Notes: generated by a model not told the origin, from the sequence alone. Shown: positions 11,986 through 23,029, counted from the stretch's first letter. The stretch: 64,000 nucleotides of DNA from Rhizophlyctis rosea (GCA_027596075.1 JADGJC010000137.1:1-64000); one strand, 5' to 3'. Numbers and translations are program-made.

Positions 11986-14248
11986 ATGGCCTTTCAAGGC
12001 TTACGGCGCACAGTCGCGGGCATCAACGCCCATGACCACAAAGAGCTGAACGTCTTGATAAAGGAGGAGTCTGACGTCATAAAGGAGTTTAAAGTACTGG
12101 GGAAGGAGCTGGGTGAAGGTATGTTGAGCTGGCATGCTTTATTTCTTAGTTTACTCCTTTGCGATTGACGGCAGACGTTTGTTACATCTTTACATTTTGC
12201 TAGCTGGAAAGTACATGCTGGCGTGGGGAAAACTGGAATACGACGACTTTGTGGACATCACTGATAAACTGTCAATATTATTTGACGAGCACACCAAGTT
12301 TATTGCTACTTTGGCTGGTAAGTCTTGTGATTGGGTGAAACATGGCGCAGGGGATGGTCGGGATTGGAGTGTTATCAGCTACTTTTCAAGAAGTTGAGCA
12401 TCATGATGGGGATCGTCAACAACATTCAAGCAATGGGATCACTTCCACCTCCTCTTCATCCGTCAACTCACACTCAAAACACCAGACCGCTACAATGATT
12501 ACCGCACAACCCTCAAAACCGTCCGGGCCAAAGAAGACGACCTCTATACACAAAAGCAACGCGTCCGCCACACGCAGGAAAAACTAAAAGCCGAAATCAA
12601 AAAGGGACGGCCGGCGGAGTCGTTACGTTCGGAGCTCGCGACTGTGGAGAAGGAGTATACGGAGAGTTGTGCGGCTCATGAGGGATTTAAGAGGGCGCAG
12701 TTTCAGAAGGCTTTGCATTGTCAATTTGATGCGTGGATGGAGTATGCGCAGAAGGTTGGTTGGCTGTTTTGGATGGCGGGGTGGGTGGTGGGGTGGGGTG
12801 GGTGGTGGGGAGTGGGCTGAGTGTGAGAGTCTTGAAAGCGGGGTGCTGGAAGGTGGGGATATGGTGATTTGGACATTGGCCATCACTGGAGGCGGCAAGG
12901 CGTCAAGCGACAGGTTGATTGAATGTGAATGCGGTCGCAAAGAGGTTGTGCAATTTCTTGATCACGGTTCTCCATCACGTCGGTCAGGATGTGAGGCATG
13001 GTGATCCAGTGGGATCATAATCGCGGTCCATATATCATCATGATGTGACTGTGCACAACGAGTTTCGCAACTCATCATGCCCATCTGCAAACCATCAGGT
13101 CACGATATTCGCAACATTCGGAAAATACCTCGCCGATCAAATCCCACAGGGAACGCTAACTGCTGGTCAGGAGTTACCCCACTACACAGGTAAGGTTCCC
13201 ACCCCTCACCAACATTCAAATCATCACCACATCTTACATCCCTCAAAAACCCCCAGGCACAGAAACCACCAAAAAAATCGTAACCGACTTCCTCAAAACC
13301 CTCAAAGAATCCACCAAACCCGCTCCATCCCCACAACCACCCGGAACACCCTTAACAGGTTCCATCCGCTCCGCATCCCCTGAGGAACTTGGCCGCCAAA
13401 ACAGCGAACGTTCTATCCGTCATCCCTCTGTTGATTCCGCCGCTCATTATACTACTGTTGACCCGCAGGGTTATGTCGATCCCCAGTATGATAGGAGACA
13501 GAGTTCGCCGTCGGGAGGGGTGGGTCAGAGTCCGGGGCAGGGGAGGCGGTATGTACAGGCTGTGTTGCCGGGGCAGGGTGGGGCGGGGGCCGAGAGGGGG
13601 GGAAGTGGGACGTACCCAACCATGGGGTACGCGTCTTCAACCTACTCCACCCTCCCTTTCGTCAATAACTATGCGACGATGGGGAGCGGGTCTGATGTCG
13701 GCGGTGTCGGACCTAACGGATATCAAGTCCAACCGGGAAATAGGTATAGTGCGCCGGGGGGTGTGCCGGGGTATTATGATCAGGCGCAGGGGGGACAGCA
13801 ACAACATCCGGGAATACAACATAGCCATTCGAATCCGCACCTATCAGTTCCGGGTCCGATGGCTACGCCGCAGGTACGGCCGGCGTATACGTATGATCCT
13901 TCGGGGCCCGTGACGAATGGGCCGTATTATGGGAGTCCGCCGGGGCAGGGGTATCAGCAGCAACCTAATGGGGCGGGGTATGGCGGTGGGACGGGTGCGT
14001 ATGGTGGGGGGTCCTATCCCGGTGGGGGAAGAACGTCAGGAGGAGGAGGTGGGGGAGAGACGTTACTCTGTCCGCTGTGTGAAGGCACGGTGAGGAAGGT
14101 AGATAATGACCGGCATTTGGAGAGTAATTGTCGGGAGTTTGTTGTTGGGAGGGGGAGTGGTGGTGGTGGTGGGGGAGGGAGCACGCCGTATGGGGGTGTT
14201 AGTGATGATGAGTTGAGGGCTAGGTTGAATGGGTTGAGGACTTCTTGA
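11986..14248 (+). CDS. PIL1: Eisosome core (Pil1/Lsp1-type) BAR-domain protein with C-terminal CCHC-like finger
   Basis: Five exons fit: 11986-12118, 12204-12317, 12486-12754, 13099-13189 and 13257-14248 (532 residues). The first 235 residues follow Pil1 closely: LAWGKLEYDDFVDITDKL, then DRYNDYRTTLK, FQKALHCQFDAW and a 'FGKYL' helix. The 168-nt intron 2 (12318-12485) was chosen because it joins 'FIATLA' to 'DRYNDYR' exactly as the family requires; nearer acceptors break the frame. Family role: lipid-binding BAR proteins that build plasma-membrane eisosomes with PI(4,5)P2. The second half is a long, disordered Gly/Gln/Tyr/Pro-rich region, then a compact motif Cys474-x2-Cys477-x11-His489-x4-Cys494 (LCPLCEGTVRK...RHLESNC) and a short tail. 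Pil1 proteins I know end in acidic tails without such a motif, so this fusion is unusual. Confidence 0.88.
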
Positions 14249-14963
14249 AGGGTGGGGAGGGGAAGGGTGATGGTGATTTTTTATGAGCGTAGATTTTTGT
14301 TCATGATGACTCCGATACCGTGTATATATTTGTATGTGTATATTCCTATGTTCAATTTATGGAAAGAAGGTACTAGGGCCTTTTTCTGATATGTAAGAAA
14401 ACTCACAGTTGATTGCCACTTTATATTTCTTGTTCATTTCTTCTTTTGTATCTAGCAACGTTTTTTGTTACTCGACTCGCGGTTCATGACATATGATGAT
14501 GCACGGAACGATGCGGGGTCACAGCTCAGTTGGGCGGGGGGAAATGATGAATGATTCGCAGATGCAACTTTTGGAACCGGATTGAAATTGTGACACATGG
14601 ACAGTACTCTTTTGTTTTTGATGCGCCACCCCGTCCGCCCCTCACCGTCATTGGAGTGTATTTTCTTCTTTCCCCAACTTCTCTGCTTGTAGCGGTGATG
14701 GTTTCGCCCGTAAATGTCACCTTGTGATTTGCCCATAGCGCCGACTCTCTCACTGTGCTCTCCCCTTTGTGTGTATGTTCATGTTCCGACAGAAGAAGGC
14801 AAATGGGGTCGGGCGCTAGGTTCGGCCACCATCCCCCATTTTGGTAATTGTGAAAGCTTACATTCGATGCTACCATCTTCGTTGGGGATTTTTGAGATGT
14901 ATTCCAATTTACTTGTCGGAAGTGCCCAACCACCAAAATAGTGAGCGATAAGTGGTTTTATTG
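14249..14963. other. Intergenic region
   Basis: About 700 bases between the Pil1-type gene and the tRNA. The first part is the presumed 3' UTR with AT-rich sequence (14310-14460). Open frames on both strands between 14452 and 14990 overlap each other and lack motifs; I judge them non-coding. Confidence 0.5.
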
Positions 14964-14971
14964 TATATAAA
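14964..14971 (+). promoter_or_regulatory. TATA-like element upstream of tRNA-Tyr
   Basis: TATATAAA ends 29 bases before the tRNA 5' end. Upstream TATA boxes at about -30 are used by RNA polymerase III at tRNA genes in some fungi such as fission yeast. The assignment rests on position only. Confidence 0.4.
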
Positions 14972-14999
14972 CATGTGCAATTGTACATGTTCCAACCAT

Positions 15000-15085
15000 C
15001 CGGTCATAGCTCAGTTGGTAGTAGCAACAGACTGTAGTGCAATCAAGCAATCTGTGGGTCCCCGGTTCGACTCCGGGTGACCGGA
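15000..15085 (+). tRNA. tRNA-Tyr (GUA anticodon) with a 12-nt intron
   Basis: The acceptor stem pairs CCGGTCA (15000-15006) with TGACCGG (15078-15084), with discriminator A at 15085. A-box-like TAGCTCAGTTGG and B-box GGTTCGACTCC are present. The anticodon stem is ACAGA (15027-15031) / TCTGT (15051-15055). The loop reads C-T-G-T-A-G, so the anticodon GTA lies at 15034-15036. Removing 15038-15049, directly 3' of position 37, restores a seven-base loop, the canonical place for a nuclear tRNA intron. A CTTTT run just downstream can terminate RNA polymerase III. Tyr is one of the tRNAs that almost always carries an intron in fungi. Confidence 0.93.
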
Positions 15086-16066
15086 CTTTTGGTAGAGTGA
15101 GTTATTCGTATTTTGTCTTTCTTTTGTTGAAGTCCATGGTGACTGTAATATCCACGAAACCTCTTTACAAATAGAGAGGGCTTTCATGTTGATTTGCAAA
15201 GATGGAGAATAATGCGAAAGGGCGCGTCAAAGGATCAAGAATCATGCATCGCTGGAAATGTGTTGAAACCTTGATGCTCGCTTTGGATTGTAGTCCCTTC
15301 CTTAAGTTTGTCCATGGGCCTTCTTTTGCATTACAGACCGGAACTTCGAAGGAAGCAAAGGTTGAGTGGGACTTTCTGGTTGGCATGAGAATAGTGATCA
15401 AATCACAAATGTGTCGGTACGTGAGAGGGGATTTGTGTGGCCGGTGGAAGGACCAATCCGTTGGGCATCCTCCACGGGTCAGTGGAAGAACCGTGCGGTC
15501 GACTCGGCCCTGGCTGTGACGCTGATCGCAAACGGTGGCATCAAGCGATAAGCATTTGCAACAAACCTCCGGGTTCTTCGTCGGGGTGTAACTGCCAAGA
15601 TGAACACACGGAGAATGTTGAAAACTCACATGTCGCCGTTTCTTCCTGACTTCACGCGTCGAGGCTTCTTGTGTCGAATCTGCATCTGCGCTCAGGTAAT
15701 TGGACAGCCGGAGAGCTTTACCATCAACAAACTCTTTTGCTGCTGGGCCGTTGAACCTTTGTCAGTGAGGGATGATCAGTTGGAAACAGCAAAACCTTCT
15801 TGACATTCCATCATCCGGATGGTCCAAAAAGTTGACCATTATCAAGCCCTGGTCACAGAGGTAACTTACATGTCCTCCCCTCCTCCGAAAGTTTCGACAC
15901 CAGGTTCGCCCGCATATAAAAGCCTATCAAAACAGCCTTGGAAGTTCAAACGTCAGCGCATTCAATTGCTACGAATCACACCAGCCTTTCAACCATATAC
16001 AGGACAGCCCTTTTGGCGGGGGGGGCGTGTGGGGGGGGGGGCGGGGGGCGGAGGGGCGGCGGGGGG
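15086..16066. other. Intergenic region left of an assembly gap
   Basis: Just under 1 kb without a convincing gene. Open frames of up to 150 codons run on both strands around 15165-15629, but neither has motifs or splice-supported extensions. From about 16010 the sequence degenerates into G runs leading into the gap. Confidence 0.5.
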
Positions 16067-16076
16067 NNNNNNNNNN
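16067..16076. other. Assembly gap (10 N)
   Basis: Ten N flanked by G-rich low-complexity sequence on the left and, 48 bases to the right, a run of 23 C (16125-16147). Near-identical 30-base segments stand on both sides (15974-16003 and 16085-16114), so the gap may be a failed join of overlapping ends. Confidence 0.98.
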
Positions 16077-16178
16077 TTTTTAACAATCACACCAGCCTTT
16101 CACCCATAGCCAGGCATTGCATTTCCCCCCCCCCCCCCCCCCCCCCCGGTAAAAGCAAAACCGATCCAACCCACAACA

Positions 16179-16553
16179 ATGCTCAAATCACTGTTCCTCT
16201 CAACCCTCACCCTCCTCGCATTTTCCAACCCAGTCGTGGCAGGCTCATGGGCCTGGCGCTGCTCCCGCGGATCCTGCAAAAACAACGGAGACTGCGGATC
16301 GTAACCACCCCGAGTATGATGGAGCGTACAATTGCGTAAGTTTTGGAACTTTCGTTGTTTCTTTTTCCTAGATGGTGGTCAGATGGAGTCTCGGATCCAT
16401 GATTTTGGTTTGGGGATGTCGGGTAGTCAAATTGACTGATATGTTGTTTTAACGCTCCTTCACCGTTCCCAACAGCAAATCTATTTCCTGGTCGCGGAAC
16501 CTCACTGCCAGTACTGGTCTAACCGTGATGACTGGCCTATTGGGTCTTGCTAA
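16179..16553 (+). pseudogene. Small secreted Cys-containing protein, frame broken in exon 1
   Basis: The ATG at 16179 opens a clear signal peptide (MLKSLFLSTLTLLAFS, ending VVA). In that frame the ORF stops at 16304 after 41 codons. Shifting by one base right after the signal peptide (about 16240) gives an open acidic stretch with the words ADPAKTTETADRN and EYDGAYNC. It ends at 16335 at a GTAAGT donor in phase 0. It then joins 16476-16553 (acceptor CAACAG), which reads AEPHCQYWSNRDDW and ends in Cys-stop. The match of phase, donor, acceptor and Cys spacing suggests a real two-exon gene for a secreted peptide of about 76 residues with one extra base near 16241. The gap and C run close by make an assembly error plausible. 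The alternative is a genuine 41-residue Cys-containing peptide. Function unknown. Confidence 0.5.
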
Positions 16554-17091
16554 ACATACGGGGTAGTCGGAGTCGATGGGTGCAGGGATTAGAGACGCAC
16601 ATAGAATCTTGATTATGTTTGTTTCCCATACCTTCGCCCCCCTTCTAGAAGCTATAGAGACAGCAAAGGATATTGCTTTGAAGTCTTTGATAGAGTATGT
16701 AAAAGGAGATTCGTTCAATGTAAACGGTGTTCTTTGCTTTTCTCCATCATAGTCTGTCGGCAAACTGTTTGTGTCTCTGTACGTGTGGTCGGCACAGATA
16801 CAGTTGACCCCCCCTTGCGTGAGGGACCATGATGTTTTCATGCATGTTTTCTCCCAACCCTACAACTTCTACAGCACCCGTCTGGTATCTGGCCACCACT
16901 TCATTGCACTGGCAGGGAAGCGCTTCCCCGTTACCCCACTTTCCCAGCCCACAACACTTGTGAATAAAGATGCTTTGGAACACATAATTTCCGGCACCAT
17001 CATCCATAACTTCATCCCGGGCGCGTCGGTTGGATTGCCTGCAATATGTATCAAAAGTTAGTTTCCAAACGTCGCATTGCGTGCTTATTGA

Positions 17092-17475
17092 ATGATGCTT
17101 GATGTCACTATCAACTCGAAGTTCACACAGTACCTTGAGGTGCGTTCCATTGAGTGTGGAGCACCTCCGCCACACTACACGTCCAACTCTTATATGCGGC
17201 ATCAGGTCATCATCCGGAATATCAAAATAGGGATATGGGAACTGTTTACTTCTGCATTCCTTCAGTGCAGCAGATGCGGTAGGGTAGAATCCTTGAACGC
17301 TTTGATGAACAATAAGGGAAAATTCGTCTTCGTGACCCTTGAATGCTCCTTCTGTGCGCAGACGTATGAATGCTTTGACGTTTGCGATAAATTCGGGGAA
17401 GGGGCTGTTGATGAGGGATTGAAAGCGTTCTGGGACAGAGTCTATTCACAAAGCAGATGCGTCAATACTCCATAA
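17092..17475 (+). CDS. Hypothetical ORF with two CxxC pairs
   Basis: A 127-codon frame with an ATG at 17092. Around residues 63-97 it has CSRC and CSFC about 28 residues apart, spaced like a zinc ribbon, and natural-looking amphipathic sequence. A neighbouring open stretch upstream (16771-17056) ends at a possible GTTAGT donor, but no acceptor joins the two in phase. It may be a fragment of a decayed gene, since this interval (16-21 kb) is rich in broken genes. No family recognised. Confidence 0.25.
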   Translation: MMLDVTINSKFTQYLEVRSIECGAPPPHYTSNSYMRHQVIIRNIKIGIWELFTSAFLQCSRCGRVESLNALMNNKGKFVFVTLECSFCAQTYECFDVCDKFGEGAVDEGLKAFWDRVYSQSRCVNTP

Positions 17476-17591
17476 CCCTGTTGTTGGGAAGATATGCTAC
17501 GCGCCATCATCACCTGCATTTTCTTCAAGTTCTTGGATGTGTTGATGAACGTGCACTAAGACCCAGCTGTCAACACTTTGCTGGACGTTAT

Positions 17592-18065
17592 TTAACCAGG
17601 TAGCTTACTGGACAACTCCACCATGCGAATGATCTTCCTACAACCGCAAGGGCAATGGACCATTTGTCTATCATCGTCGCTACAAAAAAGCATAACATCA
17701 CGGATTCGTCGAGGTTGCAGGAAATGGACTTTCACTGATCTTTTCGGACCTGCCCAGTACCTTGGCGCCTCCAATGCGGCTAGTTCGTGCATTGTTAAAT
17801 GGCGCCGATCCACGTGGTCAGTTAAGTGCGGCTTTCCCACAGCTTTGTGGCCACAAGGAGTTCCGTGCGCTTCTCCAAAATGGCATATGCATTGGACCAT
17901 GACGTAGGCTGTCAGTACAAAAATGGGCAACTTATTTGGGTGGAATAGCGTTGAAACACTTGAACTCTCCACTCCCGCGCTGTTTATGGGAAGCCCAGCT
18001 GTCGTTTCCATTTCCCATACAGTAGGGATCGCCCTCAAGGTTTGCAAGTGAATACCGCGCCACAT
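17592..18065 (-). CDS. Hypothetical Cys/His-rich ORF
   Basis: A 157-codon frame from the ATG at 18065. The middle (CICHFGEAHGTPC, then HLTDHVDRRH) and the end (VHCPCGCRK) place Cys and His as in zinc-binding modules. An acceptor-like CTGACAG lies just before 'AYVMVQCIC', so the coding part may begin there as an internal exon. No intact partner exon was found and no family recognised. It could be a remnant of a transposon or DNA-binding protein. Confidence 0.3.
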   Translation of the reverse strand: MWRGIHLQTLRAIPTVWEMETTAGLPINSAGVESSSVSTLFHPNKLPIFVLTAYVMVQCICHFGEAHGTPCGHKAVGKPHLTDHVDRRHLTMHELAALEAPRYWAGPKRSVKVHFLQPRRIRDVMLFCSDDDRQMVHCPCGCRKIIRMVELSSKLPG

Positions 18066-18589
18066 TGTGTTGGTGGAACCGCGTGTGTCATACGCAGCGC
18101 CTGATGATCATCCTCCAAGCCTCCCCCACTGGACCCCTAGATCCCGATAAATAAACAATGGCCTGTAAGTTATTTGTCAACTATATTGAAGGGCGAACGA
18201 TGATACCCTCAGCGATGTCGTGAGCCATCAATACGTACCACGAAGTTGGAGGACAATTCCCTATCCACCAACTCATACTGCGTAGCAGAGTTGATCGCTT
18301 CTGAGCCATTTATTGAAATCCAAGGGACACTGAAACGTTGAAGGTACTGAAGGTGATAACGTCCCGTGCGGCCCAAGACAAACATCTCTGTAAAAAACAA
18401 CTGCACGCATTGTCGTCGTGCTCAGTGTTGCGAAAATCCGGCTGAACTCAACCAATGAAGAAAAGGAAGACCAAAAGTGTGTGGTGGTGACCATATTGAT
18501 CTGATCACTGATATACTGCCGATGTTATCGATCCGTGTGGTTTATGGACTGGTTTTGTTCCGGCAAAACAGTGCTCCTGTGACCTAATA

Positions 18590-20624
18590 CGAATCCCCCA
18601 CTCTCAAAGCGTTAGGATGCCCAATTTACTTGGCTTATTGGTCGGTTCTTTCTGTTTCATACGTTGAATTGCATGCACAAGTTTCAATGGTCAAGGTGCA
18701 ATTCCTTGAACAATTGCCAGGAAACTCTCCACGTCAAGCCAGAGCACAGCCACCACAATGGTGATTCAATCATCTTCACGACATCAGATAAAACCACATC
18801 CTGACCCTAGATCATATTTGACCACGTCAGCTGCCCATTAGACAAAGTGAAAGTGACAGCCGACATGCGAACGACCGTGGCGGACGAGCGGTAATCTGAT
18901 ACTGTGAGACCCGAGGTGACAGTAACATTGTGCGATAGATTATTCAGCCGCGACTGGGTCCAGAATGGTGCTTGCGTGATGTTGAGGATTGTGGATTCGT
19001 CATTTGAGAATAACATCCGGTGCTCATATCGGTTAGCGAGAGTTGGTTCTGTTGGGCGAATGATCAGGAACTATATGATGCGGACGAGCAAGCGCCGATG
19101 AGTACTGAATGCTTTTGGATTGGAAATCATACCAATTCCATGTGAGAAGTAACGTACTAATCCATAAGACAATGGGTTACCTGCCCAAGGTGCAGGGTTA
19201 TCTATTTGAAATGTCATTCCCGGTATAACATAACTATTTGTACCACTCGCGACGAAACGTAAGTCTACACCCGCGAGCTGCCGGATGTACCCGGATCCCG
19301 TTCCCGTCCCATTGACCACTCCACTTGCATCCAGTAATGCCAAACTTATCAACAAAACTTCCAAAATATACTGATTGAACGGCGCCGCATTCACTTTGTT
19401 GGCGATACTCAAACCCGTCCAGCCTGTCACTCTATAGCTAGAACCAATCTGACCAGTTTGTGCAGGCGTGTACCAGGTTGGTGTGGAGTAGATGAAGCGG
19501 TATCCCAGGTTCCGTACGATGTCGTCATAACAACCCTCTTTTTTCCAGTAGTCGAGGATGGCGGGCCATTGGCCATCGTTCAGGAGGGACCAATGCTTGG
19601 AGGCGGTACGGGAGAGTGAAACGGGGCAGATATAAGAAACTGAGTCAGCTGTGGAGCAAGACTCGCCAGCCAGGGGACGTATAGAGTTTCAGCTTGCACA
19701 AGTTGTATGTCAAGCGGTCCGCGGAATGTGCCCTTATGGTTATATCGAGAATGGTTGACTTGGTCGGGAAAGAATCGTCGTGTTGCAAGTGTTCTCTATA
19801 ACGTCCATGAATGATACTAACCTCATCATTTTCGTCGCCCACAAAACAATCATTATGATATTCAATTCTTGCCGCCGTCGTGTTCGTGTACGCACTAGTA
19901 GAATTCACTGTTGGATTGGCAGTCATGGTGTTCGGATTCATGCCCAGATAGCGCTGCTTGTAGGCTGGTATGCGCGTCAAGAGGAACTTGTTTGGTGTCA
20001 TTCCCACTTTCATGATTGCCGCTCGATTCGCCCAGGCCGCGTCATCAATGACACCTTGATCCGCCCTTAATGCCCACACTTCTGAGTATAGAACCACTCC
20101 CCCAATGATCCCACAAAACCCAACTTCGAGAAGGAGAATAATATCGGCGTTAGCTTGCACTACAGGTGTGAGGTGCGAGATGTTTTGAGTGACGATGGAT
20201 ATCAGCCGGGTTGGCGTTCTAGGTATTTGAATAGGCAAAGTGGATGACGGCTTTCAGTCCGGGGTCACGGACTAGTGAGAAGAAGGATCCCATATTGCGA
20301 AGGAAGGAGTCGAGGATGGCGGAGTCGATGTACGAATCAAGATGTAGGGAACAGAACGACCGAATGGCGACCGCGACGCATGTTGAGAAGGTCAGACGCG
20401 CCTGGTGGTTGATATTTTGAGGCAAGAATACCCAATTCTGTGAAGAGGCCTCGATCGGGGTTGTAGAAGCATTGGGACGCACTGACAATGTCGCTGCCGT
20501 TGCTGTCGCGGTTTCGAAGTCCCGGAGGCACGGCTATGGCGATGACGACCCTTATGACAACTAACACAATGATCACGCTGTCCCAGAAGCATTTGGAACC
20601 TGTCAACTTTGGAGTAGCGCTCAT
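18590..20624 (-). pseudogene. Decayed membrane receptor-like gene (large extracellular domain between two helices)
   Basis: Reading the minus strand from the ATG at 20624 gives an N-terminal helix (DSVIIVLVVIRVVIAIAV). A long, clearly protein-like ectodomain follows (LRNMGSFFSLVRDPG; WANRAAIMKVGMTPNKFL; SIIHGRYREHLQHD; FVASGTNSYVIPGMTF). A second helix lies near 18694-18760 (ITIVVAVLW...LAIVQGIA). The frame changes by one base at least three times without splice sites: about 20520-20535, 20215-20240 and 19670-19690. TAG at 19071-19073 and TGA at 18691-18693 interrupt it further. The two-helix plan with a large outer domain recalls sensor kinases or cyclases, but no catalytic domain follows in the window, so that is inference. 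Its left limit is uncertain; a protein-like stretch at 18209-18406 (-) may belong to it. Confidence 0.7.
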
Positions 20625-21001
20625 GGCGCATGGGAGACTTTCCAGGAGGCAGCTTGGAAGCATGCCATGGGATTTTACTACTTCTGCCGGTGCTGCATTG
20701 AGAGGCCGCCAAGAATGATGGTGCGCAAAACATCGGCAACCGCATTCTAACCATCTCATGCATGGGTGAAATGGGTTTGAAAACTCGGAATCAGTCAGCG
20801 GAATGGGTGGTAGGCAATGAGGGTCACTGTTTGTATAAAACGCTCGATCAGTTTGGTTTACAAACAACAGAAACATGTCCAAAAGAGATCATGCAACTGG
20901 TTGAGGTTAAACCATGTTCAAACCTTTATCTACAGATTTTTCTTGCATTTGTATCCAAGTCTTCAAACCAGCAGTCAATTCTCGCGATACCTTCCAGCCC
21001 C
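20625..21001. other. Intergenic region
   Basis: About 380 bases between the start of the decayed receptor-like gene and the 3' end of the first ankyrin-like gene, both on the minus strand. No feature was recognised. Confidence 0.5.
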
Positions 21002-22434
21002 TCAATCAAACAACCCGAACCCAAGTGAATCATCCGACCAATAGTCCGAGCCCGCTCCACCATCCACAGTCGGTCCCTCAATCACCTTTTCGATCCTGGT
21101 GCGCCTCCGTTGTATGCGCTCTTGCCTCTCCCGTTCCCATCGTTCCGTCACAGACTCCTCCAAATTGATCCCGCTACTTTCCCACCATGCTACCACATCC
21201 TGCTTTCCGCCTTGCCTAGCCCACGCCAAAGCATCTTCTGAGCATCGCAGTTCTAGTCCGCTTGCTGCCCACCACTCCAAAACTTTTACAGATGGGCACT
21301 GCACAAAAGGCCGCTGCACCCCATCCATAGCCGTATACGAATAGAGCAGCTCCAGCCCGCTTGCCTTCCACCAGTTTAACACATCAACGTGACCGCTCAT
21401 ACTCGCGCCATCCAAAGCTTTGTGCGTGTGTCGAATCTCCAGCCCGCTCCTCTTCCACCACTCCAAAACCGCAACATGTCCACGTTCGCTTGCCCGGTCC
21501 ATGGCACCTTCCGAGTACGTCAGCTCCAACCCACTGTCCAACCACCAATCCAACGTCCGAATAACTTGCTCCATTATCTGCTCGGACCCAATCATTTCCT
21601 CCCGGCATTTATCCACAGTCCAATCCCAATGCGTTTTGTACCAGGCGCTTCTCACACAGTCCACCCCACTTCCGCTCAACCCATCCATGGCACCAGTACT
21701 GTACTTTAGCTCCAGCCCGCTACTCTTCCACCATTCCAGTGTCGCAACATGTCCCGACATACTAGCATTATTGATGGCGTAATCCGTATATTGAAGCTCC
21801 AATCCGCTCTGTCTCCACCACTCCAGTGCCGCTATCTTTCCCCATTCGCTTCCGTAGTCCAAGGCATAGTGACAATAATCAAGCTTCAAACCGCTCTGTA
21901 GCCACCAATCCAAGACCTCCACATAGCCACGCTTTGTCGCATAGTCGACCGCATAATTGGAATAAGGCATAGGTAAACCAGAGTTCTTCCACCACTCCAG
22001 TGTGGAAACATGACCGTTCTCACTTGCCCTGTAATCAGTTGGTCAATGAAATGGCCCGAGCCCATCAATGCAGAGATCCCTTTTACCAACCAATCTATGG
22101 CGGAGTGATGATAGAGCAGAGGTAGACCGGATTGCTTCCACCATTCAAGGACTTGGGTATGCCCTCTTGACGAAGCGTCCACCATTGCGCAGGCAGTGTA
22201 GTTGAGCTCTTTGGAACGATTCTTCCGGTTCCATCTGAGCCACCAGTCAAGAAGGTCTGTTCTGCCTCTTCTGGAAGCGCAATATAACGAGGCACTGGGG
22301 AGGAAAGGAATGACGGCATCGCGGAGGGATGGATCGTTATATATGATGGAAAGGATCACGCCGATTCTGAAGGCTTTCTCGAGAGGGACATAGAGGAGGA
22401 TTTCAGTGATGAGTTCGACGGGTACTGTAAGCAT
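21002..22434 (-). CDS. F-box-like/ankyrin-like repeat protein (paralogue 1)
   Basis: Two exons fit: 22434-22091 and 22028-21002 (456 residues). The intron (GTTGGT...CAG, 62 nt) joins 'AIDW' to 'ASENGH', restoring a repeat, which fixes the splice. The N-terminus (VPVELITEILLYVPLEKAFRIG) resembles an F-box-type helix pair. The rest is about ten units of 30-35 residues on the theme A-S-x-x-G-H-V-x-V-L-E-W-W-K-x-S-G-L-E-L-x-Y-S, an ankyrin-like helix-turn-helix repeat with a signature Trp pair. Role inferred from architecture: protein binding, possibly as an SCF adaptor. The tail is charged (RRRTRIEKV) and then acidic. A paralogue lies at 35036-37149 on the same strand. Confidence 0.85.
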
Positions 22435-23029
22435 TGTGATTGTCTGGTCTGGAGTCAACAGTGAAAAAGGGACTTATGGGGAGTGAAGTTAACTGTCAGA
22501 GAATTTTGAGAGGCACTTTAGTATGAATAGTTGGGAAAGTTGAGAAGGTTGAAAATGTGAAAGTACGAGAAGGAAAGTTGGCCACAAGGCCACACGACAA
22601 TCAAATCTCTGCCCGCAGCCACCGGCTCTGCAACTTCTGCAGCCCCTCCCATCTTTCGCAAATGCATGTTGAGGAAAATCTACTTACCCAGCCTGCAGTC
22701 GAAACATACAAAAGAACGAAATGCAATAGGACTCGGATGACATTAAACCTCAGAGGGACCAAAAACATTGTACCGAATTGAATCACTTATAAACATTTAC
22801 TCCTCCATTTTATGAGACAAGTGTAGCGTTCCAGGTGCCCTCGGCCTGCGAAAGGGCAGCACCTCAAGCGTTGACAGACCAGATTTACTTTTCCTAATGA
22901 TTCTTCAAGACTAATACTAAACTTACTACAAATATTAGGATACTCAATATGATATCTAACAAAAAATACTACTTATAAAACAAAAAAAAGGAACTATAGC
23001 TTATTTCACCGCAGCCAGATGGACGATCA
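22435..23029. other. Intergenic region
   Basis: About 600 bases between two minus-strand genes. AT-rich stretches (22900-23000) are the likely 3' UTR of the seven-helix gene. No gene or repeat was recognised. Confidence 0.5.

Noticed and set aside
12318..12485. Coding exon in the Pil1 gene between exons 2 and 3
   Set aside because: Every acceptor inside it breaks the frame; treating the whole stretch as one intron gives the family-conserved join.
13389..13913. Arg-rich frame within the Pil1 gene
   Set aside because: Out-of-frame reading of the G-rich last exon.
15165..15629. 154-codon minus-strand frame near the tRNA
   Set aside because: Overlaps an equally long plus-strand frame; neither has family features.
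16771..17061. A Hint/hedgehog-like domain (words YSTRLVSGHHFIAL)
   Set aside because: The resemblance is short, and no partner exon joins in phase; not enough to name a domain.
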